Source of the DNA: Pholiota molesta
Lineage: Eukaryota > Basidiomycota > Agaricomycetes > Agaricales > Strophariaceae
Length of the DNA: 64,000 nucleotides
Direction of reading: 5' to 3'
Assembly (NCBI GenBank): GCA_014925825.1
Contig: JACGCK010000048.1
Location: 1 to 64,000 of the forward strand
Of this stretch, positions 1-10,015 are shown one piece after another (the first letter of the stretch is position 1; every line of letters starts with the position of its first letter). Both the position numbers and the translations under genes were made by a program. The notes under the pieces are model-generated. The model had not been told where the DNA came from and searched no databases. It was given only the letters and a program-made list of their open reading frames with translations.

Positions 1-1036
1 CCGCTCCCTCTAACCTAAATCCAACACCAAAAAATTGTGGTTGCACCCAACATGCGGCTGCATCCTGTACTATTCTCCGTGTCTCTTCCCCCATACGCAT
101 GCATGACCTGTTATCTTATTCACGACCTTACGCCCCCGTATACAAGTATTCCGTTTGCATGTACATCCATCCATCCATCTATCCGTCCGCATCCATCATC
201 ACCATCTGCTTTGACTTATACGCAATTACCGCCATATATACATACGCCATATACATATTCTACAGAGTACACTTTTTTGAGTTTTTTTACTTGTTTATAC
301 ATACACTACGTATATTCCTTTCTTTTTTCCCTTCCTTCCTTCGCCCGCCTTTCTTCTTCTTCGTCGTCTTCTTCCCCAAAAATTGCCCTGCCCTCCGCCC
401 GCCCCTTCGACCTCTTCCCGCCTTCTTTCCCCGTACCCGCCCCCGCCCTGCTCATCTTCCCGCTTCACCGTCCACTGGCGATGTGTGGCGGCGCGAGCAC
501 GACGGCGCGGCCCCCTTTTGGTTGTTTCGTTCGCCCCTAAAATCCGATCACTGCATGCTCCTGCGACTCAACTCGCACCTGGCTGGCTGGTTCTCGGTCC
601 CTTGGTTTTTTTGTGTGTGTTTTTGGAATGATTTTGAATAAAATGAAAGATGACGTTTGGTTGAACTCCCGAATTTTGAGTCTCGAGTGGAGGATTCTTT
701 ATTTTTTGGGATGATTTAGATTTATTGATACCCTGCTGGCTGCAAGCCATATTCGTCCACATCGTCTGGACTCTGGAGTCGAGCCTATCGATGAGCGATG
801 AGATGATGATTTGATAACTGTCAGAGCTCCCTCCTATGAATGTCGCTCCTATGAGGTCAGCTGTAACACCACGACCGTGCCGCCATCACCAGTGCACCGC
901 CCACACTGCCACTCCATATGTCATTTATGCCGTGTGTCATACTTAAATCCTGCCTCTGACTGATCCCCAGCTTGCATTGTAACCACCACAGACCACCACC
1001 TGCCTCGCTGCTGAAAAAACGATAGAGAGCACTCAG
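1..1036. other. Intergenic, no gene recognised
   Basis: No supportable coding exon. The first 600 bases are rich in C/T and A/T tracts, as expected for promoter or UTR sequence. Several short open frames here overlap on the same bases and resemble no family I know. Confidence 0.5.
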
Positions 1037-1045
1037 CTGAGCTTC

Positions 1046-1255
1046 TAGTCTCGGAAACCCAGCCTCTGAAGGGCTCCTTCCCAATTTGGGTCCCTTCCCT
1101 TCAGAGTCTGGGAAATTACCAACGGTCGCAAGGACTTATGCGTTCGGGGTTTTTTCGACGCTCACAGCTGTTGATTTCGGTACACGTGGGCTCGTGGGAG
1201 CTCGGTTACGCGTCGCGCCCGGTGGCCCCGCCTGTTAACTACATCGTTCGCGTCG
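1046..1255 (+). repeat. Left terminal inverted repeat of the Mutator-like element
   Basis: About 210 bp, matching 1848-2059 in reverse complement. The match ends at the motif ATCGTTCGCGTCG, where the two arms diverge abruptly. Confidence 0.85.
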
Positions 1256-1847
1256 CATCCAGTTATCCACTTCCTTCAAGACACTCTACGTATATACCCT
1301 GTACCTAATCTCAATCCACTCCTTCTCTTTTCTGAATTCTCATTAACCCCCAAGCGATGGAGGGTACACTTCCGTATTCCTTGCCCGATCTGCCCAGTCC
1401 TCAGGCAGCAGCTGTTCGTTGACAGACGAGACCGCGGAATAGAATGGATGATGGATGTGGGTGAGGTGGCGGAATATATGGAATGCGGTGAGTCGTTGAC
1501 AGATAGCGCGACAACAACGAAATTGGACCGCCGTGGCCAGCTCCTTCAAGCCACCTGCCTCAAACATGAATGAGCTTTGCCCTGCGATCCATTGATATCG
1601 ACCCGTTTACTTTCTGTTATTGTGGGATGGACTCATGGGAGACGAAGGATGGCAAAGTGAACTTGCAGCATCTGATTCTGCATAGTCTTCAAAGTCATCA
1701 GGTATTTATTCTTTGCATACAATTTGAATAAATAGCCAAAATGTGTAATGATCCATTGAAAAAACGTGAATCAAAATGAGTACAACAGGTATATAATGAG
1801 GTTCTGAGCATATTCCAGAGATATTGGGGAGGAGGTGTAGAATAAAT

Positions 1848-2059
1848 CGACGCGAACGATGCAGATAACAGGCGGGGCCACCGGGGCGCGACGCGTAACC
1901 GAGCTCCCACGAGCCCACGTGTACCAAAATCAACAGCTGTGAGCGTCGAAAAAACCCCGAACGCATAAGTCCCTTGCGACCGTTGGTAATTTCCCAGACT
2001 CTGAAGGGAAGGGACCCAAATTGGGAAGGAGCCCTTCAGAGGCTGGGTTTCCGAGACTA
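1848..2059 (-). repeat. Right terminal inverted repeat of the Mutator-like element
   Basis: About 212 bp, inverted copy of 1046-1255. The outer end abuts the second copy of the 9 bp target duplication at 2060-2068. Confidence 0.85.
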
Positions 2060-2259
2060 CTGAGCTTCGTGCAGAGCCGTAGATTCCGTATCCGATCACC
2101 ACTCTCCATTAGCCAATAAGCAGCAGCCATCACCGGCACCGCATCACCCGCGCACCATCACCTACATCACCTACATCACCACCCCACCCATCCACCACCA
2201 CCACCACCACCACCCGCCATGTCCACCACCCCCGCCCGCAAGCGGCCAGCGCCTCGCCG

Positions 2260-3902
2260 ATGCCCGAGGGCGTCACGGACCCGAACTACCACCCCGAGCC
2301 CGGGCGCCTCGGCAACCTCACGGTCGTGCAGCTGCACACGCTCGAGAAGCTGAAGAAGGAGCTCCAGGAGGAGGGCGTGTTCGTGGAGGAGCGGATGCAC
2401 GATGCGATGCTGTTGAGGTGTGTGTGATTTTTTTTCCCTTGGATTTTTGGGGTTGGGTTGGGTGGGGTGGTAGGTGTGGGCGGTGGGGTTGGGTGGGGAT
2501 CGATTATCTCCCGATCGGAGGGGAGCGGCCTTTGCGGTGGTGTGTATCGGCGGCGGGGGCTCTGGGTTTTGGGGTATCGCGCCCTGGCTTCGTGCGGTTC
2601 GTTTGCGATGCGGCGCCAGCGTTGCGCATGTGCCATCAGGGGACGTGCGCCCATCCGATGGCGCTGCGCGATGAGGTGGCAGGGGCGATGCACTGCGCAT
2701 GCCAGTGCCGCCGTGCGTGCTCGTGTACGCGTATGCGATCCCCCGCGTCGTGCTCAGAGATGATTTAGATGCCCATTCCCCCTCTGCGCCTTCTGAACGG
2801 TGGGCACGCCCCTCATCGCATGGGTGATCAGCCTCGTTGCATCCGCGCGTCATACTCCGTTCCTCCGTGCAACGGCGGCTCGTCTGCCTCGTGACACGTA
2901 TGCAACGGTGGATACGACTCCGCGGATGATGGGGCACTGCACCCTGTGGGCGGGGCAAGCGATCTCGGATGACCATCAGTGGGGCATCGCGTTTTCGTTT
3001 GACATCGTCTCGTTTCTTATCGCGGCCGTTCCAATCAGAAGTTCAAACTAATGACATAGTCCTTTCTCTGTTGTTGTGCTCTCGCAGATTCCTCCGTGCG
3101 CGTAAATTCGATCTGGCCAAGGCGAAGGAGATGCTGATCAACGCAGAGAAGTGGAGAGTAGAGTTCGGCGTGGATGAGATTAACAAGTACGTTTTCGCAT
3201 CCACCATTCTCCGTCCTACGTGTGTCCGCGCATCTGACGCGTCTCTCCGTTGTTTCTCCCACTTAGGAGCTTCGAATTCAAAGAGAAGGCCGAGGTGGAC
3301 AAATACTACCCCCAATACTATCACAAAACCGATAAGGTAATCCCCCTCCTATCCCTCCGATCCGCGGCTCATCTGCGCCCTTACACCAGGACGGCCGCCC
3401 GCTCTACATCGAGCGCCTCGGCAAGCTCGACATCAAAGCGCTCTACGCGGCCACGACGCAGGAGCGCCAGCTCCAGCGGCTCGTGTACGAGTACGAGAAG
3501 TCGCAGACGACGCGCCTGCCCGCGTGCTCCGCGGCGTTCGGGCACCCCGTCGAGACGTACTGCACGATCCTCGACCTCGGCGGCGTCTCGCTCAGCAACT
3601 TCTACCGCGTCAAGGACTACGTCTCCGCGGCGTCGTCCATCGGGCAGGATAGGTACCCGGAGACGATGGGCAAGTTCTATATCATCAACGCGCCGTGGGC
3701 GTTCAGCGCGGTGTGGGCGATTATCCGGCCGTGGCTGGACGAGGTGACGGTGAAGAAGATCGATATCCTGGGGAGCGGGTATAAGGAGACGCTGTTGAAG
3801 CAGATCCCGGCGGAGAATCTGCCGAAGGAGTTTGGGGGCGCGTGTGAGTGCGCGGGCGGGTGCTCGATGAGCGATGCGGGGCCGTGGAATAAGGCGGCGT
3901 GA
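2260..3902 (+). CDS. SEC14: Sec14-like phosphatidylinositol/phosphatidylcholine transfer protein
   Basis: Cytosolic lipid exchange protein that primes PI-4-phosphate synthesis at the Golgi. Proposed exons are 2260-2417, 3088-3186, 3267-3336 and 3390-3902, giving 279 residues, close to yeast Sec14 (about 304). Visible signatures are the CRAL-TRIO N segment (LRFLRARKFDLAKAKEML), YPQYYHKTDKDGRP, the lipid-binding core with RLPACS and MGKFYIINAP, and the C-terminal LLKQIPAENLPKEFGG. The C-terminus ends in a short Cys/Gly tail. All junctions are GT-AG and keep frame. The first ATG in the leader (2219) is out of frame with the protein, so I chose the in-frame ATG at 2260. Intron 1 is about 670 bp, far longer than the other two (80 and 53 bp). 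Confidence 0.92.
2418..3087 (+). other. Unusually long intron 1 of SEC14 (670 bp)
   Basis: Bounded by GTGTGT and CTCGCAG. It interrupts an arginine codon in the conserved LLRFLRARKF motif, so both splice sites are well fixed. It begins G/T-rich on the plus strand and then becomes GC-rich. No embedded gene was recognised. Confidence 0.8.
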
Positions 3903-4332
3903 GTCGGCGTTGAAGGCCTGGGGGGGTTGTGGTGCGCGCGGAGCGTTTGCTTTGGGGGCGGGATGGGTGAACGTTGGTGGCTGCGTTGTTGCAATGTAGT
4001 GCGTACGTACAGCTGAACCTTCTTTTTCTTTCATAATCATTTCCTTTGCTGTTTTTCAAGCAGTTGTGGAGTTAGCATCAGTATACAGCAAACCAAGTTG
4101 TACAGCCCGCATTTACGCCGCTGTATACCACATTTTCCTGGAGCGTTGACCACTCAGTGCTAGCGTTGGACATTAATTTGGATGTAGCCTGGTACGATGG
4201 AATTCAGCCGCAAGACATGAGAATTGGACCGACGTGTGATATCATTGATCAAGCCGAATAATTCCTTGATAATTCCCATCAATCCGATTCCGGTGCCACT
4301 GACCAGCCTTTCATTTAACATCCGCCCCAGCA
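3903..4332. other. Intergenic: SEC14 3' region to F-box pseudogene
   Basis: No coding potential recognised. The first ~150 bases are presumably SEC14 3' UTR. Confidence 0.5.
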
Positions 4333-5445
4333 ATGAGTCTTCTACTCAACGAACCCGCACCGATATCTAGACTCCACCGCGATATCCTCTGGTTTAGGGC
4401 CTCCAGTTCCCTCCCGGCCGTGGAGGGCACCCTCAGACCTCCACCTCAGTCCCATGACAGTCACCCGGCAGCCCTCGCAAGTGTGCCGCGCATGGCGCAG
4501 CATCGTCCTCGCGTCCCCCTCCATCTAAGGTAACTGTCTCCACATCGATCTTCTTGACCAGCGCAATGATTACTGGCGCCGCGAGGTCTCCTGGAGGACG
4601 CGCAATACCCCGCTCGCCATTCGGGCGCGGATCCCGTTGATCGCTGACACGGGCATGAGGGCGCCGCTAGTGTTCGTAATTTATCTCGTTCGCAGCCGCT
4701 GGAAGAGGGTAAAGGTGCTTGATATTGTGATTGGCGCTCCGTCTATCTTGAACTTTAGCATCATTCGGAAGGCCTTCTGCGGTCCAGCGCCACATCTAAA
4801 AATATTTTCTATTTAGCATTTGAGGCAGCAACCTAGAACTGGCGGCGACTATCTAGCTTTGACTCGGATAGCCAACTGTTCGCGGGCGACGCCCCATTGC
4901 TTGCCTATTTTTCGCTTGGAAACCTTATCATCTCAGGCAGCAGTCTCATCCCATTCCCATCGATCTTAGATCTTACTTACAGGTCAACTTCGGCATTTGA
5001 CTCTGGAACAACCTCTATGTATCCCAGCTCTTTACTTGCTCGTTGCGTGCGCACAGATGCCACTTCTCGAAACATTGTCTCTCAACATCGAGAAATTGAT
5101 CCTCCCGACGCTACAAGGTCCAAACCCGACATCGTTCGCACAACCGCCGCCGGTATCGCTGCCGAACGTTAGCTCGATCCGCATCTGCTCCTTATCCTTG
5201 GTTATTTTTCCCCGAATTTTTAGGACGCATCGTCCCGCGTTTTGGATGTCAATGGGACATAAGAATTCCTGGTGTTCCAGGGAGAATAACAAGACTACGA
5301 AATAACGGATCTACGGCCTTTGGATGAGATAACGGGCTTGAGAGTGATTTGGAGAGATGCCCATTCGCACTCTGCTAAACCCATTGAGTATGTATGTGAA
5401 AGCGGCAGCGCTGGGAAGCTCAAGTTCCTACCGAACGACGGCTGA
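4333..5445 (+). pseudogene. F-box protein pseudogene
   Basis: Begins with ATG and the family opening PISRLHRDILW, which aligns with PISRLDRDVLWHIF of the intact gene at 16753. The frame then breaks within about 25 codons. Family segments reappear in other frames (for example a run matching the LLAACAQMPLLEEL region near 5030-5100). The end matches the family C-terminus LDEITGL..VIWR...EYVCxSG, closing at a stop at 5443-5445. Several indels separate these blocks, so no single protein can be read. It is one of the decayed members of the local F-box cluster. Confidence 0.75.
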
Positions 5446-6215
5446 AACGGTATTGTGTTATTGAGTTTATAAGTAGAGAAGATTCTGATTTACACTTCGC
5501 TGGAGAACATATCATGCCATCTTCTGATCTTCTCTGTTTTGAGATGTGCCACACGAGCGAATTTTTTTGTGAATGACACGTATTCGACTGTAACTACGAC
5601 TGTCAAAGGTCAAGTTGGCTTTTGGCATCAACTGCGCTGGGCGCGAGCTGGGAAATGGCCATGGCCTGGATATTACGGCATTGCATAGTGTTCCGGGGCA
5701 GTGGCTCTACATCAACGCCACACACAGCCGCTCCAAAGATCGATAATCTCTTCAAAAACACTGTAATAAATTCGTCTTGCTACGGAGCACCAAAGTCTTG
5801 AGATGATGTTCTACTTATTCAGCTTGTGCGAGTAACTGTTATTTTATTCCGCGGTTAATGCTTGTGAAACTTGAATTAGGGTTTCTCAGATGGACATCCT
5901 GTGAGCATCGATCGATTGCCGTTTTCACAATCACAAAAGGTGTGCAACCTAGTACGAGAGCAGATACCTAACATAGCTTCGATGAACGTGAGAGAGGACA
6001 CGTATCATCATCCTAGCATAGCAACATGACGGAGAACTTCAAGTCCTCGACTTGGCTTCGAGACTCGATTTATATAGACGTTGGTTGGATATTCTATGCT
6101 CAGCATTTTCCAGTCAGACTTTTCTTGAGTCTCCTCGAAGCCTCGCTGTCTACTGCTTGCGAGCGTGCCGTGGCGGTCAAAGCTTAGGCTGGTTGGGTCT
6201 TCGACTCTGGGCACA
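5446..6215. other. Intergenic, no gene recognised
   Basis: A TATA-like TTTATATAG lies at about 6065-6075, roughly 140 bp upstream of the ATG at 6216, and may belong to that gene. Nothing else recognised. Confidence 0.4.
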
Positions 6216-7093
6216 ATGGCGAGCGCGCCCGCCGCGTCTGCGCCTCAACCCGCAATGAACATGCTTTCAGCGGAAAGCATCACTGTTCATAACGGAAAAT
6301 TCACCCAGGTCCTCGGCGACTACCACGTCCATGGAAATGTTTCTGCCCACGTCAACCAATCTGATGAGGCACCGGCCTTTGTGAATACCGCACCACTGAA
6401 TGTGGAAACGAATCCGAACAAACCAGTTAGCGCTGGAAATGTTCAGGTGGGCAGAGACTATGTGGTCCACGGCGGTCTTCATCATCATCATGTCCATTAT
6501 CACTACCCATCCGCCAAGAATAGGAGGAATTCCCCACAGAATATCGTCACAGATATCCGCATTGAACACGTCGGACTCGGATGGATTCCCTTTAATGACC
6601 ACTACCATGTATACAGGGGAGACAAGTTTATGTTCTGCACAAAATATAGTCGTGTGTATCGGGAGAAACGTGAGTCGATCCGTATGATTTCTATGAATTA
6701 ATGACTGAAAGTAACGTCCTTCCAGAACTTCCTGTCAATCCAACATACACGGCTATGATGAAATATGCCACCATCATAATTGACGAAATGGACGCATATG
6801 AAGATGAAGGCCTGCGTTACGGTATGGGCTACCGCCCATACTACTCGGCAAGACGATTTTGGCATGCTTACCCACCGTACGAGCCATACAAGCCACAGAC
6901 TAAACCTCCCAAAAGAAACCTCAACTACTTTGTCCCTCCTTTCGATTTCCACATACCCGAAGGCAACGAAGAGAACCTATACGATCTCCCGTGCATGAAA
7001 GCTCACGCCGCCGCCCATGAATTTTCTACGTCCGCTGCACCCTCTCCCAGAGCTGCTCTGTTCAGCCACCTCGACCACTCTGGGGTGAAATAA
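6216..7093 (+). CDS. Unknown small protein with repeated GDYxVHG-type motif
   Basis: Two exons, 6216-6669 and 6726-7093, joined by a GT-AG intron of 56 bp that keeps frame, giving about 273 residues. The ATG at 6216 starts an Ala/Pro-rich leader. An in-frame ATG lies 17 codons upstream (6165), so the start is uncertain. The N-terminal half contains two related motifs, GDYHVHGNV and GRDYVVHGG, the second running into a His-rich stretch (HHHHVHYHYP). Motifs of this GN/GRD-VxxHG type occur near the N-termini of many Agaricomycete NACHT proteins, but no NACHT domain follows here. The C-terminal half is rich in Tyr and Pro. No signal peptide or membrane segment is evident. I do not recognise a function. 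Confidence 0.65.
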
Positions 7094-7177
7094 TTATATT
7101 TCCCCATGGGCGCTTAGCGCATATCCACAGGCGCCCACCGGTTATCCGGCTGGTGGATGCCGAGTGGATCATACCGG

Positions 7178-7380
7178 GATGTTGGCAACTGGATCAATGG
7201 CATTTGAGGACACCCTCGCGCTTAGAGGAATTTTTTGGATTGTTAATCGGAAAATTGCCTCGATTTCTTGTAGGGTGTACGGTTCATCCTACAAGAATGG
7301 TATTCTACCGTGGACGCTATTCGGCCTAGCAGAAGTGGTGTACGGTACACTCTTGACTCGCTAGTAATCTACCGTGGACT
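7178..7380 (+). repeat. About 200 bp dispersed repeat, intact copy
   Basis: Shares GTTGGCAACTGG, CCGTGGACGCT, TCGGCCTAGCA and TTGACTCGCTAGTAATCTAC, in the same order, with the copy split by the copia element (9622-9651 plus 14961-15145). Both copies lie upstream of plus-strand F-box remnants, so the repeat is probably duplicated 5' flanking DNA of that family. Confidence 0.6.
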
Positions 7381-7796
7381 TTCTTATTTCTCTCCAGTAA
7401 TTATGATAAGATAGTATCGTACTGAGCCGAGTTCGTAATCAGCATGTGCCTTTTTCCTCCCGTACGCGTGCAAGTATTTCCCAGTCTCCGATGATCGATC
7501 TCTGAAATATTTTCATTCAACAAGTATCTTGTCTTCAACTTAGGTCCACTCAACTCAGATGTGCCCATATCCAAACTTGACTGCTATATCGTGTGGAATA
7601 TATCCTCTGTCGATCTATCAATGCTGAGATCGTCAATCGACCAGCACCAAATCTACAGGTTTTTGCTATCCGAGACGAGCGGGTGTAGTGCCACTGTATA
7701 CAAAGAAGCCCGCCTTCAGCTTTCCTGACAACCAGCCGTCAGCGCAAGGTAGAGATTTTGCATAGCATCCGAGTTCCAGAAATGGCTATCGACTAC
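7381..7796. pseudogene. Trace of an F-box N-terminus within intergenic DNA
   Basis: Around 7570-7615 the plus strand reads KLDCYIVWNISSVD, similar to the family box KLDHDLLWNIF.IN. No further family similarity follows before the 3' end of the convergent F-box gene at 7797. A weak remnant at best. Confidence 0.35.
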
Positions 7797-9461
7797 TCAT
7801 AAATAACTCGAGGGTGTCTGCTCGTCGACAGCATCACCTCCCAGCAACAGCTTCTCAGGGGTACCACTTCCGCAAACATACTCGCTAGTGACACGCTCTC
7901 GTACCCAAACTACCTTCAAGCCCGTTATCTCGTCCAAGAAACGCAGGTCGCCCAGTGGCCAACGTGACATGGTAAAATCGAGGGCTTCGACGGGAGCGGT
8001 GTGCTGTCTGCCAGCGAGGAAATGTTTGATATGCGCTGCCTCGTCCACGAAGCTGATAGAGCCTCGGATAAATATAGTCTTGAGTATGGGGAACACGATG
8101 GTGGGCGACTGGGTGAGATTGGCAAGACACAGGAGAGATGTGGGGGCAGTCACAACCGTTTGCACTGAAGTCAATACGAGAAATATTTGCAGGAGTATGC
8201 CGGCGAATCGAGGATGCTGTGAAGGTATGAAAAGGTTCAATTGACTGATGGTACCAGGGAGCCTAAGAGTCGATATGGCAACCAGCATTGAATCGAGGAT
8301 AACGTCTGGAATAGAGTCTCCTTGTCCCGATAGCAGCCGGAAAGAAAAACGGTGATGATAGGTGGTAAATTCCAGGTATCCCGGCATTAGCGTCACAGTG
8401 AGATCTACCACAGGGAGATTCCCATCCCGATGATGGTCGAAGAAGGCGTTCGCGAACTGTGAAAAGACACGCTGCATTTCTCGAACGCTCGGCGTCACTT
8501 CTTGGGTAGGTCTTGCTTCAGTCCAACTAAGCGTAGTTTCGATGGTAAGGGTACATCCCGAATGTGTAGAGATACGACCTAGAAATCCTGAGTATATTTC
8601 GAGGTTGGGGCCGCTGAGGTCAATTGTTCGAAGTTTTGGAAGGGTTACATGTCGATGGGAAGACGAAAGGGTATCGTGCTGATTGTCTGGGATCAGTCTT
8701 CCGATTGTAACGGCCAGCACTTCCAGATGTGGCATTTGCTCACATGCGATAAGGAGATCCGAGGCTGCAAGTTCCGTGGGCTGATGGAGACTCAAGGTTT
8801 GAAGTTGTGTGGTGCGAAAGACGGGCGAAAAGGGACGACTGCTGAAAGGAAGAATGATTCGATAATTGTGAAGAGAGAAGTGAGTGAGAAGTGGGGCATC
8901 GTCTGAGAACAAGCGAAAGGTGCCTGGATGGTCAATCGTATCTTGCGTATCCGAGATATAATCGACCGAGAGTATGGAAAATTCCCTGAGGTATCGTGCT
9001 GGACGGCTGAATGCACTCCATACCCTTGGATCGTCCAAGGTTTGGTCGGATTCCACTACTACATCGAATAGTTGTATTCTCGCCCAATGTTCATGAATCA
9101 AATTAATGAGGAAGCAGTGTAGATCGGTGCCCGATGAAATCGAATTCTCGGAGCGCGCCCGCACAGATAGCAGCGCCTTTCTTGTCCTCCTCAGGACCTC
9201 GTCGTGCCATTCGCTACGACCTTCTACAAGCGTATCCAGGTCGATACACTCTCCCCAGATAGTCGGAGAGTCGAGGATAATCTCGCGCCAGAAGATGCAC
9301 ACTTGCGAGCACCTGCGTGTGGTCGTCAAAGGGCTATATTCGGTTTCATCAAGGGGATAGAAGAAGTCGCCGCCGTCAATGACATTGATAGTGAATATAT
9401 TCCAAAGGAGATCGTGATCGAGTTTGGATATTGGGCAATCTAGGCAAGATGGTAAAGTCAT
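7797..9461 (-). CDS. F-box protein (554 aa, intact)
   Basis: Single-exon frame of 554 codons. Residues about 9-30 (CPISKLDHDLLWNIFTINV) are an F-box core. They are followed by the basidiomycete extension SQVCIFWREIILDSPTIW.E, which fits an SCF substrate adaptor that would bind Skp1. The rest is a diverged leucine-rich region (for example LLIACEQMPHLEVLAV and LPKLRTIDLSGPNLEIY) ending in the family tail FLDEITGLKVVW...YVCGSGTPEKLLL. No signal peptide or membrane span. It shares overall architecture with the gene at 16753 and with the pseudogenes at 4333 and 15445. Substrate unknown. Large diverged F-box families of this kind are typical of Agaricomycetes. Confidence 0.85.
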   Translation of the reverse strand: MTLPSCLDCPISKLDHDLLWNIFTINVIDGGDFFYPLDETEYSPLTTTRRCSQVCIFWREIILDSPTIWGECIDLDTLVEGRSEWHDEVLRRTRKALLSVRARSENSISSGTDLHCFLINLIHEHWARIQLFDVVVESDQTLDDPRVWSAFSRPARYLREFSILSVDYISDTQDTIDHPGTFRLFSDDAPLLTHFSLHNYRIILPFSSRPFSPVFRTTQLQTLSLHQPTELAASDLLIACEQMPHLEVLAVTIGRLIPDNQHDTLSSSHRHVTLPKLRTIDLSGPNLEIYSGFLGRISTHSGCTLTIETTLSWTEARPTQEVTPSVREMQRVFSQFANAFFDHHRDGNLPVVDLTVTLMPGYLEFTTYHHRFSFRLLSGQGDSIPDVILDSMLVAISTLRLPGTISQLNLFIPSQHPRFAGILLQIFLVLTSVQTVVTAPTSLLCLANLTQSPTIVFPILKTIFIRGSISFVDEAAHIKHFLAGRQHTAPVEALDFTMSRWPLGDLRFLDEITGLKVVWVRERVTSEYVCGSGTPEKLLLGGDAVDEQTPSSYL

Positions 9462-9651
9462 TCTTGACAGCTCCCAGAGTTCGACTCTTCGCGTTCCTCG
9501 TGCAGTATAGGTGGTAGAGATCAGATAAAGACAATTGCGCTTGGCATAAAATAGGGAAGTGAGCCATGAATTTATTTAAATCTCCGCTAAGACGACGTAA
9601 ATAAATTTGATTTCCTTGGGATAGTTGGCAACTGGTTCAATGGGCTTTTAG

Positions 9652-10001
9652 TGTAAGAATTCACTCAGTCGTTTACGGGGTGAAACAACTGGCATTTAGT
9701 AAGTACCTGTAAGAATTCACTACGGTACATTGTAAGTTAAAGTTAGAGAATGTGTAAAGTAGAATAGCTCACCTCAGTCGTTTACGGGGTGAAACAACTG
9801 AGGTGCTCGTACATGAGAAAACACGTATATAAGATATCACGGAAACGATTCGTGAGCACGTAATAATAACGGAATGATAACACAAGAATTGCGCGAGATG
9901 CGCGTGAGCGAAGGCAATTTGAAATAAGTTGATAAGAGGAAACAGGCGCACGCGCGATGCGCTCGCGGCGCGTTTGTACGCACGCTCGCGTCATTCCAAC
10001 A
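9652..10001 (-). repeat. 3' LTR of the copia element
   Basis: 350 bp, same sequence as 14611-14960. It contains a 32-nt hairpin at 9772-9803, a second partial copy of the same unit near 9664-9691, and a TATA-like TTATATACG on the minus strand near 9830. Confidence 0.95.
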
Positions 10002-10015
10002 CTCCCCCTCAAACC
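10002..10015 (-). promoter_or_regulatory. Polypurine tract of the copia element
   Basis: Minus-strand GGTTTGAGGGGGAG immediately precedes the 3' LTR and would prime plus-strand DNA. The polyprotein stop TGA lies inside it. Confidence 0.75.

Larger units (their letters stand above)
1046..2059. mobile_element. 1,014 bp inverted-terminal-repeat element, Mutator-like (non-autonomous)
   Basis: The two ends are inverted copies of each other: 1046-1255 matches the reverse complement of 1848-2059 (about 210 bp) with only a few differences. The element begins TAGTCTCGGAAACCC and ends with its complement. It is flanked on both sides by the identical 9-mer CTGAGCTTC (1037-1045 and 2060-2068), a target-site duplication. 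Long terminal inverted repeats plus a 9 bp duplication are the hallmark of Mutator-like elements. The ~590 bp interior encodes no transposase, so it must be mobilised in trans or be dead. It sits about 200 bp upstream of the SEC14 start. A 74-codon minus-strand frame inside (1343-1567) could be captured host sequence, but I cannot identify it. Confidence 0.85.

Noticed and set aside
37..641. Overlapping open frames of 82-180 codons at the window start
   Set aside because: They overlap in different frames on C/T-rich sequence, have low-complexity translations and no family resemblance.
2176..2976. 266-codon minus-strand frame
   Set aside because: Antisense shadow of SEC14 exon 1 and its GC-rich intron; composition is Arg/Pro-rich, as expected of a shadow.
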